13,484 nt of DNA from Rhodobacteraceae bacterium UBA996 (GCA_002291955.1 DBBA01000341.1:1-13484); one strand, 5' to 3'; counted from the first letter of the stretch, positions 1 through 8,250 are shown. Notes: a model not told the origin generated them from the sequence alone. Numbers and translations are program-made.

Positions 1-114
1 CACGAAACCGGCAGCAGGCCAGGCATCGCGCTGGGCGTTCAGCCAGTCCACGACCGCCCGCTCAGGCGCCGCGCGCATCGGTTCCGAGATGACATTGGTG
101 TCCAGCACAATCAT
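1..114 (-). CDS. vapC: PIN-domain toxin of a FitB/VapC-type toxin-antitoxin pair (3' part missing)
   Basis: The first 38 codons of a gene that runs off the left edge. The translation starts MIVLDTNVISEPMR, the characteristic N-terminus of FitB/VapC PIN-domain ribonucleases, with the first metal-binding aspartate at residue 5. Members of the family are about 135-145 residues and cleave RNA, often tRNA or rRNA, when the partner antitoxin is lost. The start ATG overlaps the antitoxin stop by four bases (ATGA), the usual translational coupling in these modules, which fixes both the start and the pairing. The segment then continues with a helix ending in VVDWLNAQ, also typical of FitB-like proteins. 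The remaining PIN acidic residues lie outside the window, so activity cannot be judged. The RNA target is unknown. Confidence 0.88.
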   Translation of the reverse strand, partial: MIVLDTNVISEPMRAAPERAVVDWLNAQRDAWPAAGFV

Positions 115-344
115 CCGAAGTCGGCGGGCGCGATGGGGGTGCGGTCGCGGGCTACCGGCGGGAAGTCGGCGACGCGGGCGCGGGCGAAGGCGGTGACGAC
201 ATCGCCCAGCCGTTCGGGCGGGCGCGTCGCCTCGTCGAGGATGCGGCGCGCCGCCTCCTCTGTGCTGATGCCCTGTTCGGCGGCGTGCAGGCGCAGGCGG
301 CGGTGCACCTCGTCGGGCAGGTTGCGGACGGTCATGGTGGGCAT
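111..344 (-). CDS. vapB: FitA-like ribbon-helix-helix antitoxin
   Basis: A 77-residue antitoxin that should neutralise the adjacent PIN toxin and repress the shared promoter. The N-terminus MTVRNLP forms the DNA-contacting strand of a FitA/Arc-type ribbon-helix-helix domain (about residues 4-45), with helices around DEVHRRLRLHAAEQG and TEEAARRILDEAT. The C-terminal tail, ending PIAPADFG, is the part that usually wraps around the toxin. I chose the start at 344 because GGAGG lies eight bases upstream. The frame is open further upstream, to 398, but that would place coding sequence across the probable operator. An ATG three codons further in (335) is also possible. Downstream it overlaps the toxin start by four bases. 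Upstream lies an inverted repeat suited to autoregulation. Confidence 0.88.
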   Translation of the reverse strand: MPTMTVRNLPDEVHRRLRLHAAEQGISTEEAARRILDEATRPPERLGDVVTAFARARVADFPPVARDRTPIAPADFG

Positions 345-380
345 GGCGGGCGCCTCCGGATTGAAGTCGTACAGTATTTG

Positions 381-417
381 TGACAGCGATGACAGCATCT
401 TGTAAGTATGCTGTCAT
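381..417 (-). promoter_or_regulatory. Probable autoregulatory operator of the toxin-antitoxin pair (inverted repeat)
   Basis: A perfect 10-bp inverted repeat, ATGACAGCAT at 389-398 and ATGCTGTCAT at 408-417, separated by 9 bases. A further TGACAGC half-site at 381-387 is a direct repeat of the left arm. It sits 45-73 bases upstream of the antitoxin start, where FitA-type proteins bind as dimers of dimers to inverted sites. The right arm overlaps the stop codon of the upstream hsdS remnant. I could not assign convincing -35 and -10 boxes. The role as operator is inferred from position and symmetry. Confidence 0.6.
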
Positions 418-839
418 GCCTGCGTCTGGCGCGGGCGGGGGGCGGCGCGCTCGGCCTTGATCCGGGCCAGCAGGGCGGTGGCGTGTTCGTCGGTGGGGTC
501 TTGGGGGACGAGGCGGCCGGAGAAGGCCTGTTTCAGGATCGACTGGCGCATGGCCTCGGCGCGGGTGAGGGCGGCGTCGATCTCGGCATCGAGCCGCGCG
601 GCGGCTTCGAGGCGCGCGTCGAGGATACGGATGATCTCGGCCTGTTCAGAGGGCGAGCAAAAGGGCACCGGCAGCGCTTTGGGGACCGTCTTGTTAATCG
701 ACGCAAGGTTCGTCGTCTGCTTGCCGCCTTCCTCGAAGTAGTCGCGGCCGAAGCTGTTGCCCCAATGAGAGATGAACTGTGACCAAGTCTGATCATGGCG
801 GAAGGGGCTTTGATGGTGTGACTGCCCCCCGACGGCATC
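414..839 (-). pseudogene. hsdS: Type I restriction-modification specificity subunit HsdS, C-terminal remnant
   Basis: An open frame ending at 414 that matches the C-terminal part of HsdS, the subunit that chooses the DNA target of type I restriction enzymes. Recognisable pieces in order are GGKQTTNLASINKTV followed by LPVPF (end of the second target-recognition domain), SEQAEIIRILDARLEAA (start of the conserved helical region) and the near-invariant RQSILKQAFSGRLVPQ near the C-terminus. HsdS is normally about 400-600 residues. Here only about 140 codons are recognisable before the frame meets an in-frame TGA at 882-884, and no first recognition domain is found upstream. An internal start at 668 would give only 84 residues. 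I read it as a truncated, non-functional remnant. The exact upstream limit of homology is uncertain (roughly 780-850). No hsdM or hsdR is in the window. Confidence 0.8.
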
Positions 840-892
840 GGTGTGCCAAGGTGGGTCAGCGACGATCCACGAGGAGGGCGGTCACACCATCA
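811..892. repeat. Short inverted repeat at the hsdS remnant boundary
   Basis: TGATGGTGTGAC at 811-822 is exactly complementary in reverse to GTCACACCATCA at 881-892. The match extends to about 15 of 17 positions when flanks are included, with 58 bases between the perfect arms. It straddles the point where recognisable hsdS sequence fades out and the small secreted-peptide frame ends. It may be a scar of recombination or a chance hairpin. No recombinase gene is present. Confidence 0.45.
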
Positions 893-1056
893 GAGCCAAC
901 CGGGATCAGCTCGGTGCAGGCGGGTGCGGCGTCCAAGCAGGCCGGGGCGATCCCGGCCGGGGCCTTCGGTGTCGGGACCGGGGCGGCGAGCGCCGCGGTG
1001 GGCAGGCCCAGCGCGAGGGCGAGGGCGAGGGCAGCGGCGGCAAGTGTCTTCCTCAC
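856..1056 (-). CDS. Small predicted secreted peptide, function unknown
   Basis: A 66-residue frame starting at a GTG. The N-terminus MRKTLAAAALALALALGLP is a textbook Sec signal peptide: two basic residues, then a long Ala/Leu core, with a probable signal peptidase cut after TAALA, near residue 24. The mature part would be only about 40 residues and includes two cysteines (CLDAAPAC), which could form a disulfide in the periplasm. I do not recognise a family. The Ala-Leu core is encoded by tandem GAGGGC-like hexamers, so low complexity contributes to its open frame. Its 3' end lies in the inverted repeat next to the hsdS remnant, so the original C-terminus may have been replaced. Ribosome-binding evidence is weak (a G-run just upstream). 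It may be a real small gene, a truncated one, or spurious. Confidence 0.42.
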   Translation of the reverse strand: MRKTLAAAALALALALGLPTAALAAPVPTPKAPAGIAPACLDAAPACTELIPVGSDGVTALLVDRR

Positions 1057-1294
1057 GTACCCCCATGCTCAGGATGTGCGTTGGCATGACGCCGGGGACG
1101 GCCCTTGCGGATACGTGAGGGCACAACGGGAAATTGCTGGCCCGGTGCGGCCGGTGCAGCGGCGTCGCACAACCAGAAGAAAACGGTTGGAGGGGATCGG
1201 CGGAAACCCGGCGATGACGGGCCGATCTGTTGCAGGCGCGGGCGCTGATGCGGGGCGGCAGGGGCGACGTCGGGCGCTGCGTCCCCCGGCTGTG

Positions 1295-1552
1295 TCAGGC
1301 GGACGGATCGCGGGGGGCGCCCGCGTCGGATGCCGCGTCGGATGCGGGGTCGGCCTGGCCGATGCCGCGGAACACCGCGCGGAAGGGCAGCGCCCAGAGG
1401 ATGCCGAGACCGATGTAGATCACCAGTTCCAGCCACATGGGCGGACGGTCGAACAGGTCCACCACGTTGACCGCCACCACGATGTAGAGCGGCAGGCCCA
1501 CGAGCAGGATCAGGAGCGACCAGCGGCGGCGGGCCTTGTAGGAGAGCGGCAT
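1295..1552 (-). CDS. DUF2842 family small membrane protein
   Basis: An 85-residue protein with the DUF2842 pattern seen in alphaproteobacteria: MPLSYKARRRW, a transmembrane segment at about 12-32, a short loop with FDRPP, a second transmembrane segment at about 40-58, and then WALPFRAVFRGIGQADP. The function is unknown; it should sit in the inner membrane with both ends probably in the cytoplasm. The C-terminal tail from residue 70 is Ala/Asp-rich and partly made by a 12-bp tandem duplication (1321-1344). I chose the ATG at 1552 because family members begin with this motif. A TTG start at 1588, overlapping the purA stop, would add 12 unconserved residues. It lies 32 bases downstream of purA on the same strand, so it is probably cotranscribed. 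Confidence 0.85.
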   Translation of the reverse strand: MPLSYKARRRWSLLILLVGLPLYIVVAVNVVDLFDRPPMWLELVIYIGLGILWALPFRAVFRGIGQADPASDAASDAGAPRDPSA

Positions 1553-1584
1553 CGGGTGGGTTCCCGGACTTCGGTTGCGGCGGG

Positions 1585-2880
1585 TCAACGGTCCACGAAC
1601 GGGTCGGTCACGAGGATCGTGTCGTCACGCTCGGGCGAGGTGGAAAGTAGGGCCACCGGGCACTGGATCAACTCCTCGACCCGGCGGACGTACTTGATCG
1701 CCGCCGCCGGAAGGTCGGCCCAGCTGCGCGCGCCTGCCGTGCTGTCGTGCCAGCCCTCCATCTCCTCGTACACGGGTTCCACCTGGGCCTGCAGGGCGGC
1801 GGCGGTGGGCAGGTAGTCGAAGGTCTGCCCGCCGATCCGGTAGCCGGTGCAGATGCGCAAGGTCTCGAACCCGTCCAGCACGTCGAGCTTGGTCAGCGCG
1901 ATGCCGGTGACGCCGGACAGGGCGCAGGTCTGGCGCACGAGGACCGCGTCGAACCAGCCGCAGCGGCGCTTGCGCCCCGTCACCGTGCCGAATTCGTGGC
2001 CGCGTTCGCCGAGGCGTTCGCCGGTCGCGTCGTGCAGTTCGGTGGGGAACGGGCCTTCGCCCACGCGGGTGGTGTAGGCCTTGACGATGCCCAGCACGAA
2101 GCCCGCCGACGCAGGGCCCATGCCCGACCCTGCCGCGGCCTGACCTGCCAGCGTGGTGGACGACGTGACGAACGGATAGGTGCCGAAATCCACGTCGAGA
2201 AGCGACCCTTGCGCACCCTCGAACAGGATGCGGTGGCCCGCGCGGCGGCGGTCATCGAGCACCTTCCACACCGGGCGGGCGAAGGGCAACAGGCGGGGGG
2301 CCGCGTCCAGCAATTGCGCCCGCAGCGCCGCACGGTCCACCGGTGGCAGGCCGAGGCCCGCGCGCAGCGCGTCGTGGTGGGTGAGCAGGCGGTCGATCCG
2401 GGCATCCAGCGTGGCCGCATCGCCGAGGTCGGCCACGCGGATGGCGCGGCGGCCGGCCTTGTCCTCGTAGGCAGGACCAATGCCGCGGCCCGTCGTGCCG
2501 ATCCTGGCCACGCTCACCTGCGCCTCGCGCGCGCGGTCGAGTTCCCCGTGGAGCGGCAGGATGAGAGGCGCGTTTTCCGCAATGATCAGGTTGTCGGGGG
2601 AGACGGTGATCCCCTGCCCCGCCAGCCGGTCGATCTCGGCGAATAGGGCCCAGGGGTCGAGGACGACACCATTGCCGATGACCGACAGCTTGCCGGGGCG
2701 CACGATCCCCGAGGGCAGGAGCGAGAGCTTGTAGGTGACCCCGTCGATCACCAGCGTGTGGCCCGCGTTGTGGCCGCCCTGGAAGCGCACGATCACGTCG
2801 GCGCGTTCGGACAGCCAGTCCACGATCTTGCCCTTCCCCTCGTCGCCCCACTGGGCGCCGACGACGGTGACGTTGGCCAT
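1585..2880 (-). CDS. purA: Adenylosuccinate synthetase
   Basis: A full-length enzyme of 431 residues (the family is usually about 430). It joins IMP and aspartate using GTP to give adenylosuccinate, the first committed step from IMP to AMP, in the cytoplasm. The N-terminus ANVTVVGAQWGDEGKGK carries the phosphate-binding loop with catalytic Asp13. FQGGHNAGHT carries catalytic His41. GTTGRGIGPAYEDK (near residue 130), the TSSTTLAGQ region and the TKLD motif of the guanine pocket are all present. The start at 2880 is supported by AGGAG seven bases upstream and by family alignment; the frame stays open upstream but without homology. It is divergent from the gamma-glutamylcyclotransferase gene, and the promoters of both must lie in the 136 bases between them. 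I see only a poor promoter match there (TAGAAG near 2913-2918). Confidence 0.98.
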   Translation of the reverse strand: MANVTVVGAQWGDEGKGKIVDWLSERADVIVRFQGGHNAGHTLVIDGVTYKLSLLPSGIVRPGKLSVIGNGVVLDPWALFAEIDRLAGQGITVSPDNLIIAENAPLILPLHGELDRAREAQVSVARIGTTGRGIGPAYEDKAGRRAIRVADLGDAATLDARIDRLLTHHDALRAGLGLPPVDRAALRAQLLDAAPRLLPFARPVWKVLDDRRRAGHRILFEGAQGSLLDVDFGTYPFVTSSTTLAGQAAAGSGMGPASAGFVLGIVKAYTTRVGEGPFPTELHDATGERLGERGHEFGTVTGRKRRCGWFDAVLVRQTCALSGVTGIALTKLDVLDGFETLRICTGYRIGGQTFDYLPTAAALQAQVEPVYEEMEGWHDSTAGARSWADLPAAAIKYVRRVEELIQCPVALLSTSPERDDTILVTDPFVDR

Positions 2881-3016
2881 GCGGGGTCTCCTGCGGGGTT
2901 CGGACCGGCGCCCTTCTAGCGGGGTGCGGCAGGAGGGGAAAGGGGCGGGGGAAATGGCGACGAAACGCGCGGTCCGTGCGAGACTGCGCGCGTTGTCGCA
3001 ACGCCGGAGGATGGCC

Positions 3017-3712
3017 ATGCCGATATCGCAGCGCGCCCTGTCGCTGACGCCCGCCCATGTCGCCCGGGTCCACCGCGTGGTCGAGGATACCGGGCCGCCG
3101 CCCGGGGTCGCGCAGCAGACGGATGCGGACTATGCCGACTGGGTGGCGCGGATCGTGGCGGGGCACCCGGACCGGACGCAGGCCACACGGCTGTTCGCCT
3201 ACGGGTCGCTGATCTGGAAGCCCGAGGGGGCGTATCGGCTAGACCGACCCGGGGTGGCGCGCGGCTGGCACCGGGCGTTCTGCCTGCGGATGCACCGGTT
3301 CCGCGGCACGCCCGATGTGCCGGGACTGATGATGGCGCTGGACCGGGGCGGGCAGTGCCGGGGGATGCTATATACCCTGGGGGACGATGATCTGGAGGGC
3401 CAGCTTGACCGGCTGTTCCGGCGCGAGTTCACGGTGAAGCCGATCAACAGCATGCCGCGCTGGCTGGTGGTGCAGACGGCCGAGGGGCCTGTGACGGCGC
3501 TGGGGTTCGTGATGAACCGCGCCTCGCCCTATGACACCGGGCGGCTGCCGCCCGAGGAGGTCGCGCGGGTGCTGGCCCGGGCCTGCGGGCATTGGGGCAC
3601 GGGGGCGGAGTACCTGATGAACACCGTGCAGCACCTGGAGGCGCATGGCATCCGCGACTGCGGGCTGTGGCGTCTGCAGCGGCTAGTGGCGCAGGAGATC
3701 GACAGGAGCTGA
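3017..3712 (+). CDS. chaC: ChaC-like glutathione-specific gamma-glutamylcyclotransferase
   Basis: A 231-residue cytoplasmic protein of the ChaC family, which splits glutathione into 5-oxoproline and Cys-Gly. The hallmark substrate-binding motif is LFAYGSLIWKP (YGSL at residues 62-65). RGWHRAFCLRMHRFRGT, the GLMMALDRGG strand and FRREF, whose Glu137 aligns with the expected catalytic acid, follow in the right order. The second half (YLMNTVQHLEAHGIRD) is also typical. Start choice: GGAGG at 3006-3010 directly abuts an ATG at 3011 but is ideally spaced (six bases) from the ATG at 3017, so I prefer 3017. Length is normal. It is divergent from purA. Which gamma-glutamyl peptide it uses in this organism is inferred from family membership. 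Confidence 0.9.
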   Translation: MPISQRALSLTPAHVARVHRVVEDTGPPPGVAQQTDADYADWVARIVAGHPDRTQATRLFAYGSLIWKPEGAYRLDRPGVARGWHRAFCLRMHRFRGTPDVPGLMMALDRGGQCRGMLYTLGDDDLEGQLDRLFRREFTVKPINSMPRWLVVQTAEGPVTALGFVMNRASPYDTGRLPPEEVARVLARACGHWGTGAEYLMNTVQHLEAHGIRDCGLWRLQRLVAQEIDRS

Positions 3713-3773
3713 GGGGGTGGACAGGCGCTGCGCGCGCCGACAAGGCTGGCGCGGCCGGAGCCGGGAGTGAGCC

Positions 3774-4169
3774 ATGGGATTTGTCCTGCGCCTGATCGTG
3801 TCGTTTGCGCTGGTGGCCGCGACGTGGAACCCGACGGCGTTCAGTTTCGTCCGCTGGGCGATGGACACGCCGGGGCAGGTGCCGCTCAAGGTGCTGGGCG
3901 GGTTGGTGCTTCTGGCGCTGTATGTCGTCGTGCTGACGGCGGTGTTGCGCGGGATCGGGGTGCTGGGGGTGATCCTGGTGCTGGGGGTGACGGCGGCGGC
4001 GGCCTGGGTGCTGGTGGACTGGGGGTGGCTGCGGCTCGACAACCCCGGGGCGGTGGCCTGGGTCGCGATCCTCGCGCTGTCGCTGGTGCTGGCGGTCGGC
4101 ATGTACTGGGGCATCCTGTGGCGCCGCCTGACCGGGCAGGTCGAGACCGAGGACCAGCCCGGGACCTGA
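3774..4169 (+). CDS. DUF6524 family membrane protein
   Basis: A 131-residue inner-membrane protein with about four transmembrane helices (near residues 4-18, 38-58, 61-81 and 93-115) and a short polar C-terminal tail (QVETEDQPGT). The opening MGFVLRLIVSFALVAATWNP followed by FVRWA resembles the DUF6524 family of Rhodobacterales. No catalytic motif is visible and no function is known. The start is well supported by GGGAG six bases upstream of the ATG. It follows the gamma-glutamylcyclotransferase gene by 61 bases on the same strand and precedes secG by 93 bases. I see no obvious terminator on either side, so cotranscription is possible. Confidence 0.78.
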   Translation: MGFVLRLIVSFALVAATWNPTAFSFVRWAMDTPGQVPLKVLGGLVLLALYVVVLTAVLRGIGVLGVILVLGVTAAAAWVLVDWGWLRLDNPGAVAWVAILALSLVLAVGMYWGILWRRLTGQVETEDQPGT

Positions 4170-4262
4170 CGCCTGCGCCATTCGGCGGCCGCGGCAGGGC
4201 GGGGTTGCGGCGGGGCGGTCGTCCCTCTAGATAGCCGGGGTCAGCCGGAGCCCGCCCTGCCC

Positions 4263-4622
4263 ATGGAAAACGTCGTCCTGATCGTGCACCTGATCCTAGC
4301 GCTTGCGCTGATCGCGGTTGTGCTGTTGCAGCGGTCCGAGGGTGGCGGTCTGGGCATGGGCGGCGGTGGCGGCGTGATGAGCGCGCGCGGCGCGGCCACG
4401 GCGCTGGGCAAGCTGACCTGGGGGCTGGCGATCGCATTCATCTGCACCTCGCTGACCCTGACCGTGATCGCGGCGCAGAACACCGAGGGCGCGTCGGTCC
4501 TGGACCGGCTGGGCGATGCGCCCGCGCCGACGGAGACGGCGCCGCAACTGCCTGCGGGCAGCGACCTGTTGCCGCCGCCCGCGACGGACGCGCCCGCGGC
4601 GCCGCCGCGCGCCGCCGACTGA
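4263..4622 (+). CDS. secG: Protein translocase subunit SecG
   Basis: A 119-residue subunit of the SecYEG channel in the inner membrane; it assists SecA-driven protein export. The layout is classic: the first helix at about residues 3-22 (VLIVHLILALALIAVVLLQ), the QRSEGGGLGMGGGGG loop diagnostic of SecG, and a second helix at about 51-71 after the GAATALGKLTW segment. The C-terminal 40 residues are a Pro/Ala-rich tail with no predicted structure, a common extension in alphaproteobacteria. The GGAG upstream is 12 bases from the ATG, longer than ideal, so initiation may be modest. The stop codon is seven bases before the glycosyltransferase start. Confidence 0.96.
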   Translation: MENVVLIVHLILALALIAVVLLQRSEGGGLGMGGGGGVMSARGAATALGKLTWGLAIAFICTSLTLTVIAAQNTEGASVLDRLGDAPAPTETAPQLPAGSDLLPPPATDAPAAPPRAAD

Positions 4623-4629
4623 TCCCGCC

Positions 4630-6321
4630 ATGGCGGCCCTTGCCGCCCCGCTTCGCCTGATCTGGTGGGTGGCCTGCCATGCGCCGGTGGCACTGGCGCT
4701 GGCTGCGGTGGCGCTGCAGGCGGCCTGGGCCATCGACACCCGCGCGCTGTGGTATTCCGACGAGTTGCGCTATGCCGAGGCGACGCGCGCCCTGCTGCAG
4801 GACGGCCAGTGGATCGTCCTGAGCCTGAACGGGGTCCCCTACCCCGACAAGCCGCCCCTGTGGTTCTGGATGCTGGCGGGGCTGGAGCGCGCGTTCGGGA
4901 TGGGCCTGCCCACGACGCTGTGGCTGGGGTCGGCGGTGTCGATGGGGCTGCTGTTGGCCGCGTCCGATGTGCTGGCCCGCGCGCTGGGCCTGTCGCGCGA
5001 GGTGCGCGGGGCGGCGATGCTGGTGATGCTGTCCAGCGTGCTGGTGCTGGGGCTGGTCCATTACATCCGCATGGACATGCTGTTTTCGGCGCTGATCCTG
5101 CTCGCCATGGCGGGGTTCTGGCGGCACTACGCCGACCACGGGCCGGGGTGGCTGGCGGTGGCCGGGTTCTTCGCGGCGGGGCTCGCGATCATCACCAAGG
5201 GGCCGCTGGGCCTGTTGATCCCGCTGGTGCCGGTGGTGCTGTTCCTTCTCTGGTCGGGCGGGACAGGCCGCCTGTTCAGCCGCGTCACCCTGTGGGGACT
5301 GCTGGCCGCGGCGCTGCCGGTGGTGGCCTGGCTGGCGGCGGTGGCGGCGGTGGCGGGGCCCGCGTTCCTGACCGAGCGGCTGATCGGCGAGCAGGTGGTG
5401 GCGCGGGCGACGGATGCGTTCCACCACCGCGAGCCGTGGCACTATTACGTCCGGATGTTGCCGATCCTCGCGCTGCCCTGGGCGGCGCTGGTGGTGGCGG
5501 CCCCGGGCCGCGCGGTCGATCCGCGCGCCTGGGGCGCCGTCTGGCGCGGCCGGCGGCAGGCGGGGGCAACCGCTTTCCTGGTCCTGGGGGTGATTGGCAT
5601 CTTCGCGCTTCTGTCCGCGCTCAGCGGCAAGGTCGCGATCTATGTCCTGCCGATGCTGCCGATGCTGGCGATGCTGGCGGGACTGGCGCTGACGGCGTCC
5701 CTGCCGGGGCTGGCCCGCGGCATGGTCGCGGTCGGCGTAGCGCTGGGGCTTCTGGCCGCGGGCATGGTCTGGGTGGCCGCGACGGGGGCCACCGCCGTGC
5801 CCTGGTGGGCCCCGGCGCTGGGCGCCGCGCTGCTGGCGGCCGCGGCCGGGATCGCGGTTGCGGGACGCCGCGCGCCGACGCTGGCCCTGCCCGCGCTGGC
5901 GGTCGTCATGGGCCTGTGGGCGACATCGCAGGTGCTGCTGACCCTGCCCGCGCTGAACGGCGCCCTGTCCACGCAGGCCCCCGCCACGATCCTGCGCGAT
6001 CAGGCGGCCGGGGGCGCGCACCCGGTCGCCTATCGCACCTATTCGGGGGTGTTCAGCTTCTACGCGGGCCGCGCGGTGGACGAGATCGCCACCCCCGAGG
6101 ACCTGGCCGCGCGACTGGCGGCGCATGACAGCCTGGTGGTCGTCGGGCGGACCCGGCACCTGGACGGCCTGCCGGGCCTGGACGCCGCCGAGGAACTGGA
6201 CCGGCGCGAGATCTGGGGCGCGGGCGGCACCTATGTGGTGCTGCGCGTGCCGGGTCACCGCGCGCAAACACCGGCTGCACCTGTGGAAAACGCGCCAGCG
6301 GTAGTCGCGCCCAACCCCTGA
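4630..6321 (+). CDS. ArnT/PMT-like GT39-type membrane glycosyltransferase
   Basis: A 563-residue polytopic protein of the dolichyl-/undecaprenyl-phosphate sugar transferase superfamily (GT39/GT83, relatives of ArnT). Such enzymes move a sugar from a polyprenyl-phosphate carrier to lipid A, other lipids or proteins on the periplasmic side. Key features: a first helix at about 20-36; a first periplasmic loop with the catalytic pair Asp44-Glu45 in YSDELRYAEATR; the LNGVPYPDKPPLWFW motif (64-80); RMDMLFSALILLAM; ITKGPLGLLIPL; and FHHREPWHYY before a further helix block. About ten or more hydrophobic helices are followed by a soluble C-terminal domain from about 450. There is no ribosome-binding site before the ATG, so translation is probably coupled to secG seven bases upstream. 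The acceptor and sugar cannot be read from sequence. Confidence 0.88.
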   Translation: MAALAAPLRLIWWVACHAPVALALAAVALQAAWAIDTRALWYSDELRYAEATRALLQDGQWIVLSLNGVPYPDKPPLWFWMLAGLERAFGMGLPTTLWLGSAVSMGLLLAASDVLARALGLSREVRGAAMLVMLSSVLVLGLVHYIRMDMLFSALILLAMAGFWRHYADHGPGWLAVAGFFAAGLAIITKGPLGLLIPLVPVVLFLLWSGGTGRLFSRVTLWGLLAAALPVVAWLAAVAAVAGPAFLTERLIGEQVVARATDAFHHREPWHYYVRMLPILALPWAALVVAAPGRAVDPRAWGAVWRGRRQAGATAFLVLGVIGIFALLSALSGKVAIYVLPMLPMLAMLAGLALTASLPGLARGMVAVGVALGLLAAGMVWVAATGATAVPWWAPALGAALLAAAAGIAVAGRRAPTLALPALAVVMGLWATSQVLLTLPALNGALSTQAPATILRDQAAGGAHPVAYRTYSGVFSFYAGRAVDEIATPEDLAARLAAHDSLVVVGRTRHLDGLPGLDAAEELDRREIWGAGGTYVVLRVPGHRAQTPAAPVENAPAVVAPNP

Positions 6322-6348
6322 CGCCACGACATGTGGGGGATATCGCGC

Positions 6349-6377
6349 TTGTGGCCCGCCCTCAAAGCGACTAGACG
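6349..6377 (+). promoter_or_regulatory. Candidate sigma-70-type promoter of pyrG
   Basis: TTGTGG at 6349-6354 and TAGACG at 6372-6377 are separated by exactly 17 bases, about 85 bases before the pyrG start. The match to TTGACA/TATAAT is partial and the region is GC-rich, so this rests mainly on spacing and position in the only intergenic gap before pyrG. Confidence 0.3.
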
Positions 6378-6461
6378 TCAAATCCCGTGGAGGGGTGATC
6401 CGACCATCGCCCCGGGCCGCAGAATCGGCAGACCACACCGGCAATCACGGGGGCCCCGGAC

Positions 6462-8105
<1,644 letters not shown>

Positions 8106-8122
8106 GCCGCGACCGATGCGGA

Positions 8123-8143
8123 CGCGGGCCGTGCCGGCCCGCG
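8123..8143 (+). terminator. GC hairpin just after pyrG
   Basis: A perfect 9-bp stem, CGCGGGCCG pairing with CGGCCCGCG around a TGC loop, begins 18 bases after the pyrG stop codon. No clean T-run follows (only TTGTCTC nearby), so it may terminate weakly or mainly protect the mRNA 3' end. Confidence 0.55.
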
Positions 8144-8156
8144 ACGCCGTTGTCTC

Positions 8157-8181
8157 GCCGGCCGGCCTGCGCCGGTCCGGC
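8157..8181. terminator. Second GC hairpin in the pyrG-metK gap
   Basis: GCCGGCCGGC (8157-8166) pairs with GCCGGTCCGGC (8171-8181) with one bulged base and a CTGC loop. It is very stable but lacks a T-tract. It lies between convergent genes, so it could act for either strand. Confidence 0.4.
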
Positions 8182-8193
8182 TCGGACGCTTCG

Positions 8194-8250
8194 GATATTT
8201 GAGACAGGATGAGCGACCCTGCTCTTTCATCCTGTCTCAAGTATTCCGGG
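8194..8250. repeat. Two inverted copies of a dispersed intergenic repeat
   Basis: A copy containing TTGAGACAGGATGA at 8199-8212 faces its exact reverse complement, TCATCCTGTCTCAA, at 8227-8240, giving a 14-bp perfect stem with a 14-base loop. Similarity continues outward: GGATAT-type sequence precedes the left arm, and the reverse complement of GTATTCC borders the right one, so these are two copies of a unit of about 20 bp. A third related copy lies at about 12590-12612. The stem lies between the 3' ends of pyrG and metK and may act as a two-way terminator or mRNA stabiliser. Confidence 0.75.

Noticed and set aside
837..881. DPPW tetrapeptide in the frame leading into the hsdS remnant, like motif IV of adenine methyltransferases
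   Set aside because: Only about 15 residues of frame are available before a stop, no SAM-binding motif is nearby, and the match is too short to be meaningful.
779..1816. Long open frame on the plus strand running across the small secreted-peptide region, the DUF2842 gene and the end of purA
   Set aside because: It is antisense to purA and DUF2842, its translation is Arg/Gly/Ala-rich low complexity, and it is open because of the high GC content.
2881..3016. Promoter boxes for purA and the gamma-glutamylcyclotransferase gene in the divergent gap
   Set aside because: Candidates such as TTTCCC-17-TAGAAG on the minus strand match too poorly to list as features.
4438..6444. Open frame of 668 codons on the minus strand opposite the glycosyltransferase gene
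   Set aside because: The translation is dominated by Arg, Gln, His and Pro, a typical antisense shadow of a GC-rich membrane-protein gene. The plus-strand gene has clear family motifs.
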